Shown: piece after piece, positions 6,824-14,195 of the stretch
Layout: each line of letters starts with the position of its first letter
Position numbering within the stretch: the first letter of the stretch is position 1
NCBI GenBank assembly: GCA_905201305.1
Contig: CAJKNS010000020.1
Location: 1-15,714 of the forward strand
Direction: 5' to 3'
Origin: an uncultured Eubacteriales bacterium
Lineage (GTDB): Bacteria; Bacillota; Clostridia; Oscillospirales; Oscillospiraceae
DNA: 15,714 nt
Translations under genes and position numbers: made by a program
Notes under the pieces: model-generated
The model's database searches: none
The model's input: only the letters and a program-made list of their open reading frames with translations
Told to the model about the DNA's origin: nothing

Positions 6824-8116
6824 ATGACACCAGAAGTGCAGTATGCAAGAAAAAAGAAGACCCTCGCCGATGCTCAGGCACTGATCCAGTCCGGAGATGT
6901 CATTGCGGTGTCCGGAGCCATTACAGAGCCGGTGGTATTTTTGAATCATCTGAGTGATATCATTCCGCGGCTGGAGGGTGTCACGCTGCTGAAAAGCAAG
7001 GACAATGATTATGACTATCTTCGGGACCCGAAAACTGCGGGGCATATCCTGACCCTTGGGCACTTTTATCACACCAACTTCCGGGAAGGGCATGCCCTGG
7101 GGATTACATCCTATCTCCCTTCGGATCTCCATAATTATATGGCGTTGCGGACGGCGTACAAGCCCAACAATGTGTTCATCGCCAAGGTGACGGACATGGA
7201 CGAGAACGGAAATTTTCAGATTCCATACTGCCAGATGTTTGAGCGGGAAGCGCTGGCTTGCGCCAAAACGGTGATTCTGGAGATCAACCCCCGGTTCCGG
7301 CGGGTTCGCGGCGGGGTGGATATTCCCATTGAACGGGTCACCTGCTGCTATATCGCCGATTCTCCGATCCTTACAATACCGCGCTCCAAGCCTTCGCCTA
7401 CCGACGAAGCCATTGGCGCCTATATTGCGGATATGATTCACGACGGTGACACCTTCCAGCTTGGCATTGGCGGCCTTCCGGACGCTGTGGGCAAGCATCT
7501 GTTTGATCGGAATGATCTGGGGATCCATTCGGAGCTGTTCTCCTCCACCATGGCGGACCTCATTGAGCAGGGCAACGTCACAGGCCGATACAAGACCGTT
7601 GATCCAGGCGAGAGCATTGCCTGCTTTGCGCTGGGCGACGATCACCTGTACAAAACCCTTTCGGAGACGCCCTCCTGCCGGATCATGCCTGCGTCCTACA
7701 CCAATGATCCCTTTATCATTGCCAAACAGGATCATATGATTTCGGTGAATACGGCGCTGGAAATGGATCTCACAGGACAGATTTGTTCGGAGTCCATTGG
7801 AGCGGTTCAGTGGAGCGGCACCGGCGGCGCTTCGGATTTTGCCTTTGGAGCGCTGCATTCCAAGGGTGGACGGGGAATTATCGCCTTTTCCTCCACGGCA
7901 AAGGGCGGCACGATTTCCCGAATCAAGGTCACCTTAACCCCTGGCGCTGCCGTATCCATCTCCCGGAATCTGGCGGATACCATTGTCACGGAATATGGCG
8001 TGGCGGAGCTGCGGGGACGTTCCGTTCGAGAGCGGACCGATGCCCTGATTGCCATTGCGCACCCGGATTTCCGGGCGGAGCTGCGGGACGGGGCACGGAA
8101 ACTCGGCTATTTGTAA
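6824..8116 (+). CDS. Family-I CoA-transferase (acetyl-CoA hydrolase/transferase family)
   Basis: This 430-aa protein belongs to the family of 4-hydroxybutyrate and butyryl-CoA:acetate CoA-transferases and moves CoA between acyl-CoA and a free carboxylate through a glutamyl-CoA intermediate. An N-terminal domain is followed by the Gly-rich segment GIGGLPDAV (214-222) and the motif GIHSE (233-237), whose Glu237 corresponds to the catalytic glutamate of the 4-hydroxybutyrate enzyme. The C-terminal domain carries the usual SESIGAVQWSGTGGASDF and TIVTEYGVAELRG blocks. ATG 6824 is preferred over ATG 6791 because GGAGG (6812-6816) stands 7 bases before it. It is first in an operon with the crotonase-like gene and divergent from the LysR gene. 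The acyl acceptor is unknown; given the neighbour it may activate an acid released by ring or C-C cleavage. No butyrate-pathway genes adjoin it. Confidence 0.92.
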   Translation: MTPEVQYARKKKTLADAQALIQSGDVIAVSGAITEPVVFLNHLSDIIPRLEGVTLLKSKDNDYDYLRDPKTAGHILTLGHFYHTNFREGHALGITSYLPSDLHNYMALRTAYKPNNVFIAKVTDMDENGNFQIPYCQMFEREALACAKTVILEINPRFRRVRGGVDIPIERVTCCYIADSPILTIPRSKPSPTDEAIGAYIADMIHDGDTFQLGIGGLPDAVGKHLFDRNDLGIHSELFSSTMADLIEQGNVTGRYKTVDPGESIACFALGDDHLYKTLSETPSCRIMPASYTNDPFIIAKQDHMISVNTALEMDLTGQICSESIGAVQWSGTGGASDFAFGALHSKGGRGIIAFSSTAKGGTISRIKVTLTPGAAVSISRNLADTIVTEYGVAELRGRSVRERTDALIAIAHPDFRAELRDGARKLGYL

Positions 8117-8145
8117 TCAATCCGGGAAACCGGTTATAATCAATC
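8111..8145 (+). promoter_or_regulatory. Possible internal promoter with direct repeat
   Basis: In the gap before the crotonase-like gene, TTGTAA (8111-8116) lies 18 bases from a perfect TATAAT (8135-8140). The 9-base direct repeat TAATCAATC occurs at 8114-8122 and 8137-8145, about two helical turns apart, overlapping both boxes. A small CCGG-GAAA-CCGG hairpin lies between them. A secondary promoter with a regulator site is possible, but AT-rich gaps produce such matches by chance. Confidence 0.35.
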
Positions 8146-8168
8146 AGAATCACAAGGAGGAACACACT

Positions 8169-9182
8169 ATGGCAAAGCCTTTGGCAGACTATGTAAAGCT
8201 CCCGGAGCTGGAGGAGTACAAGGAATGGTTCAAGGATTTCGCGGACCTTTATCGGGAGGACGGAATCCTGCAGGTTACCTGGAAGACCAACAACGGTCCT
8301 ATGAAGCATTCGGGCATGTCCCATCGGGCAATTTCTCAGCTGGTGCGGATTTTGTCCATGGACGTGAAGAATGAGATCATCATTTTCACCCATATCGGTG
8401 ATACCTGGATGATCGAGTCCGATCCCAACGGCTGGGAAACCTATTCCGAGCTGCCCACCCAGCGGTTCCAGCATCAGTATTTTGACGATACCAACCTCAT
8501 TAAGAACATGGTCTTCGATCTGGATGTGCCCACCATTGGTGCGATTCCCGGTCCTGGCTTCCACTGGGATTCTGCCATGCTCTGCGATGTGACCATTGCG
8601 GCGGAGGATACCGTGATGGAGGTACCTCATGCCCACGGCGGTCTGGTGCCCGGCGACGGCATGGGACTGATGGTGCAGCATTATTTCGGAACCAAGCGGG
8701 GCAACTACTATATGATGACCACCCGGCAGTTTACTGCGCAGAACATGCTGGACTGGGGCATGGTTTCTGAGGTAGTGGCAAAGGACCGGGTGATGCAGCG
8801 CGCCTGGGAGATCGCGCGGATGTGGAAGCGGATGCCCTATGAAAACCGCACCATTATGGCAAACCTGGCAAAGCGTCCGCTGAAAAAGCTCTTTGTGGAG
8901 GACCTGAAGCTCCATACGGTTTCCGAGCAGTACGGTTCGCTTTTGCGGATTGCCGCCAATGAAATGGGTGACGTGAACGCGGGACAGCAGGACGAGAAAT
9001 ATATTGCCAGAACCAACTACTGGCGCTATACCTTCCCGGCAATGCAGGGACCCATGAACGAGGACACCTGGAACGCCTTCCGCACTGAGCCGTTTAAATG
9101 GCTGGAAGAGGTGGATGCGGGAACCGCAGTGAATCCCTACGAATATAAAGGAAAGCCGCCCTATCGTCCCGAGAACGGATAA
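8169..9182 (+). CDS. Crotonase-fold beta-diketone C-C hydrolase, 6-oxocamphor hydrolase type
   Basis: This 337-aa protein of the enoyl-CoA hydratase/isomerase superfamily resembles 6-oxocamphor hydrolase (OCH) more than CoA-ester crotonases. Compared from memory, OCH catalytic residues His45, His122, His145, Asp154 and Glu244 fall on His52, His132 (PGPGFHWDS), His154, Asp163 (PHAHGGLVPGDG) and Glu253 here, with one one-residue gap in the segments compared. The blocks KRGNYYMMT, LDWGMVSEVV and RAWEIAR match equivalent OCH stretches. OCH opens cyclic 1,3-diketones by a hydrolytic retro-Claisen reaction to a keto acid, without CoA. A C-terminal tail of about 70 residues rich in aromatics, Pro and Glu (YWRYTFP, PYRPENG) is extra to the family. 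ATG 8169 has AAGGAGG 8 bases upstream; a longer frame opening at 8049 overlaps the previous gene and is rejected. The substrate is unknown, and an atypical hydratase/isomerase is the alternative. Confidence 0.8.
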   Translation: MAKPLADYVKLPELEEYKEWFKDFADLYREDGILQVTWKTNNGPMKHSGMSHRAISQLVRILSMDVKNEIIIFTHIGDTWMIESDPNGWETYSELPTQRFQHQYFDDTNLIKNMVFDLDVPTIGAIPGPGFHWDSAMLCDVTIAAEDTVMEVPHAHGGLVPGDGMGLMVQHYFGTKRGNYYMMTTRQFTAQNMLDWGMVSEVVAKDRVMQRAWEIARMWKRMPYENRTIMANLAKRPLKKLFVEDLKLHTVSEQYGSLLRIAANEMGDVNAGQQDEKYIARTNYWRYTFPAMQGPMNEDTWNAFRTEPFKWLEEVDAGTAVNPYEYKGKPPYRPENG

Positions 9183-9184
9183 AG

Positions 9185-9228
9185 AAAAAGCTGGTACCAT
9201 GTGCAGAACCGCACATGGTACCATTTTT
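9185..9228. terminator. Bidirectional intrinsic terminator
   Basis: A perfect 13-bp stem (9192-9204 with 9211-9223, TGGTACCATGTGC) around the loop AGAACC is followed by TTTTT (9224-9228) on the plus strand. On the minus strand it is followed by the complement of GAAAAAG, again a T-run. It separates the convergent crotonase-like and flavodoxin-like genes. Confidence 0.92.
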
Positions 9229-9262
9229 AGCAAGATGGGGAAAGCTGTAGCAAGCTTCCAGC

Positions 9263-10174
9263 TTAAGAAATGCAGGTATACATGGCGTAGGGCGGTCTGG
9301 GATCGCCGGAGGTGGTGAGGAAATAGTCCTCAATGATTTCTGCCATGAAGATCTTTGCCTTGGTAAGGTCACGCTTGGAGGGGCGCTTTGCCATGTCATA
9401 GTGCCAGAACGTGGAGCCGGGCTTTCCGATGCCCAGCGGATCGTTGCCCTCCAGCATGGAGTAGTCGTCTTCGATTGCCATGTATTTTTCCACAACGGCT
9501 TTTTTCTTGGGATCGGAGGTGAATTCCTCAGCCTCCGGCTCCAGACTCCAGCGCTGGAGCATAGCCTGAGCGTCGGCAATGTTCATGCCCAGCTCCTTCG
9601 CGCAGCCGTCTACGGCATCGTGACGCATTTCCTTACCGGGGCAGGCAAACCGTCCCACCGTACGGACGCCGTTGACCCGCAGCAGCTCTTCAAGAACGCC
9701 CAGAGCGCCGCGGCATTCCGGCTCACCAACGCCGCTGCCGCCGTAGGTGGTATAGACCACGCCGTAGATAGTGGGCTGATTGTCACCCTTGGCGCCGGGA
9801 GAACCGGTTGCCACCGAGGGGTTGACAATGCCGGGAATACCGGAATGGCGGTTCAGCCGCTCCATGGGATTTTTTTCGGGATCGCCGGGATTTGAGGGAT
9901 TGGAGGTGGTGCCCATTATGGTCTTGCCGCCGGTGAGTCCCAGCAGCTGATAGACCTCCTTATAGGGCAGACCTGCAACAATCAGCGAGCCCAATACCAC
10001 GATATCATACTCCCAGAAGTAGACGGGATTCTGCGCCCAGTCCTTTCTGGGGGTAATTTTTTCGCAGCGGGTTTCGAAGCCGTACTCCTCCAGCACCTCT
10101 GCCATTGCCCGTCCCACCATTTCCGTGTTGCCGGTGAGGGAGCCGTAGAGTACGACAGCCTTTCTTTTTTTCAT
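9263..10174 (-). CDS. Long flavodoxin-like protein
   Basis: This 303-aa protein has a flavodoxin fold. Its first strand leads into the FMN phosphate-binding loop SLTGNTEM (residues 12-19), followed by YDIVVLGSLIVAGLP (56-70) and the later strands VVYTTYGGSGVGEPECRG and TVGRFACPGKEM. Normal flavodoxins have 140-180 residues. Here residues about 90-135 are a Gly/Pro/Asn/Ser-rich insertion, and residues about 205-303 form an extra C-terminal region rich in charged and aromatic residues that I do not recognise. No ferredoxin, Fe-S or beta-lactamase-like domain is present. It should bind FMN and carry electrons or act as a reductase in the cytoplasm; its partner is unknown. ATG 10174 has GGAGG 8 bases upstream. 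It starts 54 bases after oppF stops on the same strand without a terminator, so it is probably last in the transporter operon, and it converges on the crotonase-like gene. Confidence 0.85.
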   Translation of the reverse strand: MKKRKAVVLYGSLTGNTEMVGRAMAEVLEEYGFETRCEKITPRKDWAQNPVYFWEYDIVVLGSLIVAGLPYKEVYQLLGLTGGKTIMGTTSNPSNPGDPEKNPMERLNRHSGIPGIVNPSVATGSPGAKGDNQPTIYGVVYTTYGGSGVGEPECRGALGVLEELLRVNGVRTVGRFACPGKEMRHDAVDGCAKELGMNIADAQAMLQRWSLEPEAEEFTSDPKKKAVVEKYMAIEDDYSMLEGNDPLGIGKPGSTFWHYDMAKRPSKRDLTKAKIFMAEIIEDYFLTTSGDPRPPYAMYTCIS

Positions 10175-10228
10175 TGGAATAACCTCCTTCTTTTCATGCG
10201 CCGCACATATGGCGGCAGCGGGGTTCGT

Positions 10229-11191
10229 TTACGAATCGGACAGCTCCATGGTGCGGAAGCATGCCACCTGATGACCCGGAGCAATCTCTTCCAGCGGGGG
10301 CTGCTGGGCATGGCACTGCTCCGTGGCATAGGGGCAGCGGGAAGCAAACCGGCAGCAGGGCTTGGGCTCCACCGGAGAGGTCAGCTCTCCCTGCATGATA
10401 ATCCGCTTCTTATGGACGTCCAGACTGGGGATGGGAATGGCGGACAGCAGGCCCTTGGTATAGGGGTGCAGCGGGCGGTCAAACAGCTCGTCCGCCTCGC
10501 ATTTTTCCACCACTGTGCCCAGATACATCACCAGAATCTCGTTGGAAATATGCTTGACCACGGAAAGATCGTGGGTGATGAAGATGTAGGTAAGCCCCTT
10601 TTCTTCCTGCAAATCCTGAAGCAGATTCAGAATCTGCGCCTGAATGGACACATCCAGCGCGGACACCGGCTCATCACAGACGATGAAACGGGGCTCCAGA
10701 GACAGAGCGCGGGCAATGCCGATGCGCTGCCGCCGCCCGCCGTCCAGCTCGTGGGGGTAGGCATACGCCAGCCGCCGGGCAAGCCCCACGGTGTCCATCA
10801 GGGAAAAGACCTGCTTTTGCAGCTCGTCCTTGGATTTTGCCAGCTTGTAAATCCGGATGGGGTCTGCAATCAGATCAAACACGCACATTCGGGGGTTCAG
10901 CGAGGAGAAGGGGTCCTGGAAAATCAGCTGCATATCCCGGCGCAGCGCCTTTCTCTTTCGCCCGGAGGCATTGGTAACCTCCTGACCGTCGAAGGTGATG
11001 GATCCTTCGGTGGCGTCCAGCAGCCCCAGAACCACACGACCCAGGGTGGATTTGCCACATCCGGATTCTCCTACCACGCCCAGCGTCTGCCCCTGGGGAA
11101 TGGAGAAGGATACATCGTCCACTGCATGGAGCATGCCGGCAGGGGTCTTAAAGTATTTTTTTAAATGCGAGACTTCCAGCAGATTACTCAC
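10229..11191 (-). CDS. oppF: Oligopeptide-type ABC transporter ATPase OppF
   Basis: This 320-aa cytoplasmic ATPase is the second of the pair powering the Opp/Dpp-type importer. Visible are Walker A GESGCGKS (41-48), the Q-loop IFQDP, Walker B FIVCDE (169-174), the D-loop SALD, and the switch His207 in THDLS. The signature is LDGGR (149-153) instead of LSGGQ; Asp and Arg replace the usual Ser and Gln. The C-terminal oligopeptide-transporter domain has Cys279/280, 286, 293 and 311 in the pattern C-x6-CP-x6-C-x17-C, like the cysteine motif that binds an iron-sulfur cluster in some related ATPases. It starts with GTG at 11191, overlapping the oppD stop by four bases, with AAGGAGG 7 bases before it. 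The transported substrate cannot be told from this subunit. Confidence 0.93.
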   Translation of the reverse strand: MSNLLEVSHLKKYFKTPAGMLHAVDDVSFSIPQGQTLGVVGESGCGKSTLGRVVLGLLDATEGSITFDGQEVTNASGRKRKALRRDMQLIFQDPFSSLNPRMCVFDLIADPIRIYKLAKSKDELQKQVFSLMDTVGLARRLAYAYPHELDGGRRQRIGIARALSLEPRFIVCDEPVSALDVSIQAQILNLLQDLQEEKGLTYIFITHDLSVVKHISNEILVMYLGTVVEKCEADELFDRPLHPYTKGLLSAIPIPSLDVHKKRIIMQGELTSPVEPKPCCRFASRCPYATEQCHAQQPPLEEIAPGHQVACFRTMELSDS

Positions 11192-12261
11192 GGTGCTGCC
11201 TCCTTTCCAAGGATGTCATTTCCGGGATTGGAAACCGGAAGCCCCTTTTTGTAGGCATTTTCATTCACTGCCTCATCGGGAAAATAGAGCCCCAGTCCCT
11301 TGCCCGCATGGCTGCACCGGCAGAAATGACCGGGCTCCACCTCGCGAAATTCCGGAGCATTCTGAGCACAGGAAGCGTCGGCGTAGGGGCAGCGGGGATG
11401 GAAGGCGCAGCCGGTGGGCAGATTGGCAGGGTCGGGCATCAATCCGCGAATGGGCTGGAGCCGATGAATCTTCTTGTCCAGCGATGGCAGGGAGTTAAAC
11501 AGACCCTTGGTATAGGGATGAGCGGTGCGGCGGAAAATGTCCTCAATGGTTCCGCTTTCCACAATCTTTCCGGCGTACATCACGGCAACCTTGTTGCAGG
11601 TTTCTGCCACAACGCCCAGATCGTGGGTAATGAGAATCATGGAGGTACCAAATTCCTCCTTGAGTCCCTTCATCATATCCAGCACCTGCGCCTGAATGGT
11701 GACGTCCAGGGCAGTGGTGGGCTCGTCTGCCAGCAGCAGCTTGGGGTTGCATGCCAGCGCCATGGCAATCACTACCCGCTGTTTCATGCCGCCGGAGAAC
11801 TGATGGGGGAAATCCTTGCCGCGGCTGGCGGGAATTCCGACCTTTTCCAGCATCTCCAGCGCCCGGGTGAGGGATTCCGACTTGGAACATTTGCTGTGGA
11901 GACGAATGACCTCTGCAATCTGTTCGTCTGCCCGGAGCACCGGATTCAGCGCTGTCATGGGGTCCTGAAAGATCATGGAGATCTGACCGCCGCGGATTTT
12001 CTGCATTTCCTTTTCACTTTTCTTCAGCAGATCTTCGCCGTTATAGAGAATTTCGCCGGAGATGATCTTGCCGGGGGGATTGGGAATCAGCCGGAGAATG
12101 CCCTTTGCGGTGGTGGTTTTGCCGGCGCCGGTTTCGCCCACCAGACCCAGGGTGTCGCCTCGTTCCAGCTTCAGGTCCACACCGCCTACCGCAGCCACAT
12201 CGCCGTCGTCCGTATAGAAATGGATGGCCAGATCCCGAATTTCCAGTATGTAATCGTTCAT
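11188..12261 (-). CDS. oppD: Oligopeptide-type ABC transporter ATPase OppD
   Basis: This 357-aa ATPase is partner to OppF. It has Walker A GETGAGKT (42-49), the Q-loop IFQDP (98-102), a fairly normal signature FSGGMKQR (155-162), Walker B LLLADE (175-180), TALD and the switch His213. The C-terminal oligopeptide domain has Cys285, 291 and 298, with Cys314/316, in the pattern GCAFHPRCP...C...HFCRC, a candidate Fe-S site. A tail of about 35 residues after that motif is longer than usual and without recognisable features. ATG 12261 has GGAGG 7 bases upstream and lies 12 bases after oppC stops. The stop overlaps the oppF GTG. With one canonical (OppD) and one altered (OppF) signature the two ATP sites may be functionally unequal. 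Confidence 0.94.
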   Translation of the reverse strand: MNDYILEIRDLAIHFYTDDGDVAAVGGVDLKLERGDTLGLVGETGAGKTTTAKGILRLIPNPPGKIISGEILYNGEDLLKKSEKEMQKIRGGQISMIFQDPMTALNPVLRADEQIAEVIRLHSKCSKSESLTRALEMLEKVGIPASRGKDFPHQFSGGMKQRVVIAMALACNPKLLLADEPTTALDVTIQAQVLDMMKGLKEEFGTSMILITHDLGVVAETCNKVAVMYAGKIVESGTIEDIFRRTAHPYTKGLFNSLPSLDKKIHRLQPIRGLMPDPANLPTGCAFHPRCPYADASCAQNAPEFREVEPGHFCRCSHAGKGLGLYFPDEAVNENAYKKGLPVSNPGNDILGKEAAP

Positions 12262-12273
12262 ATCCAGTCCTCC

Positions 12274-13185
12274 TCAGTTTTTCAGCTTGGGATCCAGTGC
12301 ATCCCGCAGACCGTCGCCGAACAGGTTAAAGCCAAACAGCGTCAGCATAATGGCAAGACCCGGGAAGGTGACGATGGGCCAGAAGGAGCGGATCAGTGCC
12401 CGTCCGGCAGAGAGCATGGAGCCCCATTCGGGGGTGGGCGGCTGTACGCCCAGACCGATGAAGGACAGGGAAGAGATCATCAGAATGCAGCCGCCAATGC
12501 GCAGCGTGGATTCCACGATCACCGGGGAGAGGATATTTGGAACGATCTGCCGGAACATAATCCGCAGATCCGAAGCGCCGGTGGCGCGGGCAGCCTCTAC
12601 ATATTCCTGCTCACGGATGGACAATACCAGCGCCCGCAGCAATCGCGCATAGCCGGGAACGCAGCCGATGCCGATGGCAATGGCGGTGTTCAGTACGCCG
12701 GAGCCCAACGCTGCGGAAATGCATACTGCCAGCAGAAAGCCGGGAATTGCCATGATGATGTCCATGATTCGCATGACGGTGCCATCATAGACGCCGCCAA
12801 AGTATCCGGCGGAGATGCCGAGAATACCGCCCACCACCAGACCAAATACGATGGACAGAATTGCCACCAGAAGGGAAACCCGACCACCGTAAATAATACG
12901 GGAGAGAATGTCCCGACCATAATCATCGGTGCCCAGAAGATGCTCCCGGCTGGGCCATGCCTTCATGTTGGTAAGGTCCTGCTGCGCATAGTCATAGGGG
13001 GCGATAAAGTTTGCAAAAACGGCGGACAGCACCAGAATCAGCACAATAATCAGCCCCAGCATCGCCAGCTTATTCCGGCGAAGTCTGCGCCAGATATCCC
13101 AGAACTGACTGCGCTTTTTGAGGTCCTCCAGCTCGGGGCTTTGGTCTACGGCACCTGCCTGGACTTGCGTCGATACACGGCTCAT
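12274..13185 (-). CDS. oppC: Oligopeptide-type ABC transporter permease OppC
   Basis: This 303-aa inner-membrane permease has an N-terminal cytoplasmic stretch ending at a hydrophobic segment (residues about 41-62, OppC_N type) and a short extracytoplasmic loop with HLLGTDDYGRDILSRIIYGGR. The transmembrane helices of the BPD transport domain follow. The EAA coupling motif that contacts the ATPases is at 197-216 (VEAARATGASDLRIMF). The end FGFNLFGDGLRDALDP is diagnostic for the DppC/OppC family. ATG 13185 overlaps the oppB stop by four bases (ATGA) with AAGGAGG 7 bases before it. It pairs with OppB to form the channel. Confidence 0.95.
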   Translation of the reverse strand: MSRVSTQVQAGAVDQSPELEDLKKRSQFWDIWRRLRRNKLAMLGLIIVLILVLSAVFANFIAPYDYAQQDLTNMKAWPSREHLLGTDDYGRDILSRIIYGGRVSLLVAILSIVFGLVVGGILGISAGYFGGVYDGTVMRIMDIIMAIPGFLLAVCISAALGSGVLNTAIAIGIGCVPGYARLLRALVLSIREQEYVEAARATGASDLRIMFRQIVPNILSPVIVESTLRIGGCILMISSLSFIGLGVQPPTPEWGSMLSAGRALIRSFWPIVTFPGLAIMLTLFGFNLFGDGLRDALDPKLKN

Positions 13186-14144
13186 TTGGATGCCTCCTTT
13201 GCCTTTTTCTTTTTGCCGCCGGTGTACTGCGCCATAATTCTGGGGTCGGCAATACCGTAGGCGATGTCTGTGATGAGGTTGATGATGCAGATCAGGAAGG
13301 ACAGCACCAGTACGCAGCCCTCGATCACGGGATAATCCTTGTTGTTGATGGCGGTCATCATCAGGGAACCCATGCCGGGCATATTAAAGATGGTTTCCAC
13401 GATCACAGAACCGGCAACCAGAATACCGAACTGGAAGCCAATGGTGGTGATGATGGGAATCAGGGCGTTCCGCAGTGCGTGCTTCCGGACAACGGTGCCC
13501 TCTGCCACACCCTTTGCCCGGGCGGTGGTGATGTAATCCTGACGAACAACATCCAGCATAGAGGAGCGGGTCATACGGGTAATGGTGGCAATAAACGACA
13601 GACCGGAGGCAAGAGCCGGCAGCACCCAGCATTTCCACCCCTCATAGCCGGAGGCGGGGAACAGCTTGATTTGAATGGCGAAGCAGATAATCAGCATTAG
13701 CGCCAGCCAGAAGCCGGGCATGGCTGCAAAAATCAGCGAGAAGGTGGTGACCAGCTTATCCGCCCAGGAATACTGCTTGGTGGCAGAGATCACGCCAAAG
13801 GGAATGCCCAGCCCCACGGCGATGATAATGGAGATGATCGCCAGCTTGAAGGTAATGGGAAAACGCTCGGCAATGGAGCTGGAGACGGACAGACCGGTGT
13901 GATAGGAATGACCCAAATCGCCCTGGACAATGCCCAGCACATAGTTGCCGAACTGGATGAAGAACGGCTTGTCCAGCCCCAGCTCCGCTTCCTTGGCGTC
14001 ATACTGCTCCTGGGTATAGCCGGAACCCAGCTCCGCGGCAACGGGATCGCCGGGGGAGAAACGGTCAATGGCAAAGACGATGAAAATAACGCCCAGCATG
14101 ACCGGGATGACCCACAGCAGCCGCTTGAGAATAAATTTAACCAT
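13182..14144 (-). CDS. oppB: Oligopeptide-type ABC transporter permease OppB
   Basis: This 320-aa inner-membrane permease begins with a hydrophobic helix (residues 4-26, RLLWVIPVMLGVIFIVFAI) followed by the family motif PGDPV. The linker domain carries AELGLDKP, and the BPD transport domain has several helices. Its EAA coupling motif is at about 204-222 (YITTARAKGVAEGTVVRKH). The Lys-rich end KKKKAKEASK is cytoplasmic. ATG 14144 has GGAGG 7 bases upstream. It follows oppA after an 82-base gap containing a strong hairpin, and is coupled to oppC by an ATGA overlap. Permeases of this family also carry dipeptides, nickel, opines and sugars, so peptide transport is not proven. Confidence 0.95.
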   Translation of the reverse strand: MVKFILKRLLWVIPVMLGVIFIVFAIDRFSPGDPVAAELGSGYTQEQYDAKEAELGLDKPFFIQFGNYVLGIVQGDLGHSYHTGLSVSSSIAERFPITFKLAIISIIIAVGLGIPFGVISATKQYSWADKLVTTFSLIFAAMPGFWLALMLIICFAIQIKLFPASGYEGWKCWVLPALASGLSFIATITRMTRSSMLDVVRQDYITTARAKGVAEGTVVRKHALRNALIPIITTIGFQFGILVAGSVIVETIFNMPGMGSLMMTAINNKDYPVIEGCVLVLSFLICIINLITDIAYGIADPRIMAQYTGGKKKKAKEASK

Positions 14145-14165
14145 GGATATTCCTCCGTGTTATCA

Positions 14166-14195
14166 CATTGGGGGTACATGGCTGTACCCCCAATG
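14166..14195 (-). other. Intercistronic hairpin between oppA and oppB
   Basis: A perfect 13-bp stem (14166-14178 with 14183-14195, CATTGGGGGTACA) with a 4-base loop lies 32 bases after the oppA stop on the minus strand. No T-run follows, so it is not a plain intrinsic terminator. Such stems after binding-protein genes commonly protect the upstream mRNA from 3' exonucleases or attenuate transcription, making binding protein more abundant than membrane subunits. That role is inferred from position. Confidence 0.75.

Noticed and set aside
6710..9233. Two long minus-strand frames (6710-7858 and 7986-9233)
   Set aside because: They are antisense to the CoA-transferase and the crotonase-like gene, both with strong ribosome-binding sites and conserved motifs. 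The frames show no domain and no start signals.
10175..10228. Possible terminator between oppF and the flavodoxin-like gene
   Set aside because: Only a 5-bp GCCGC/GCGGC stem and no T-run. Readthrough, hence one operon, is more likely.
11308..13260. 650-codon plus-strand open frame, the longest in the window
   Set aside because: It is antisense to oppD and oppC, which carry complete Walker, signature and EAA motifs. The frame's translation is His/Gln/Gly-rich low-information sequence typical of antisense shadows in GC-rich DNA.
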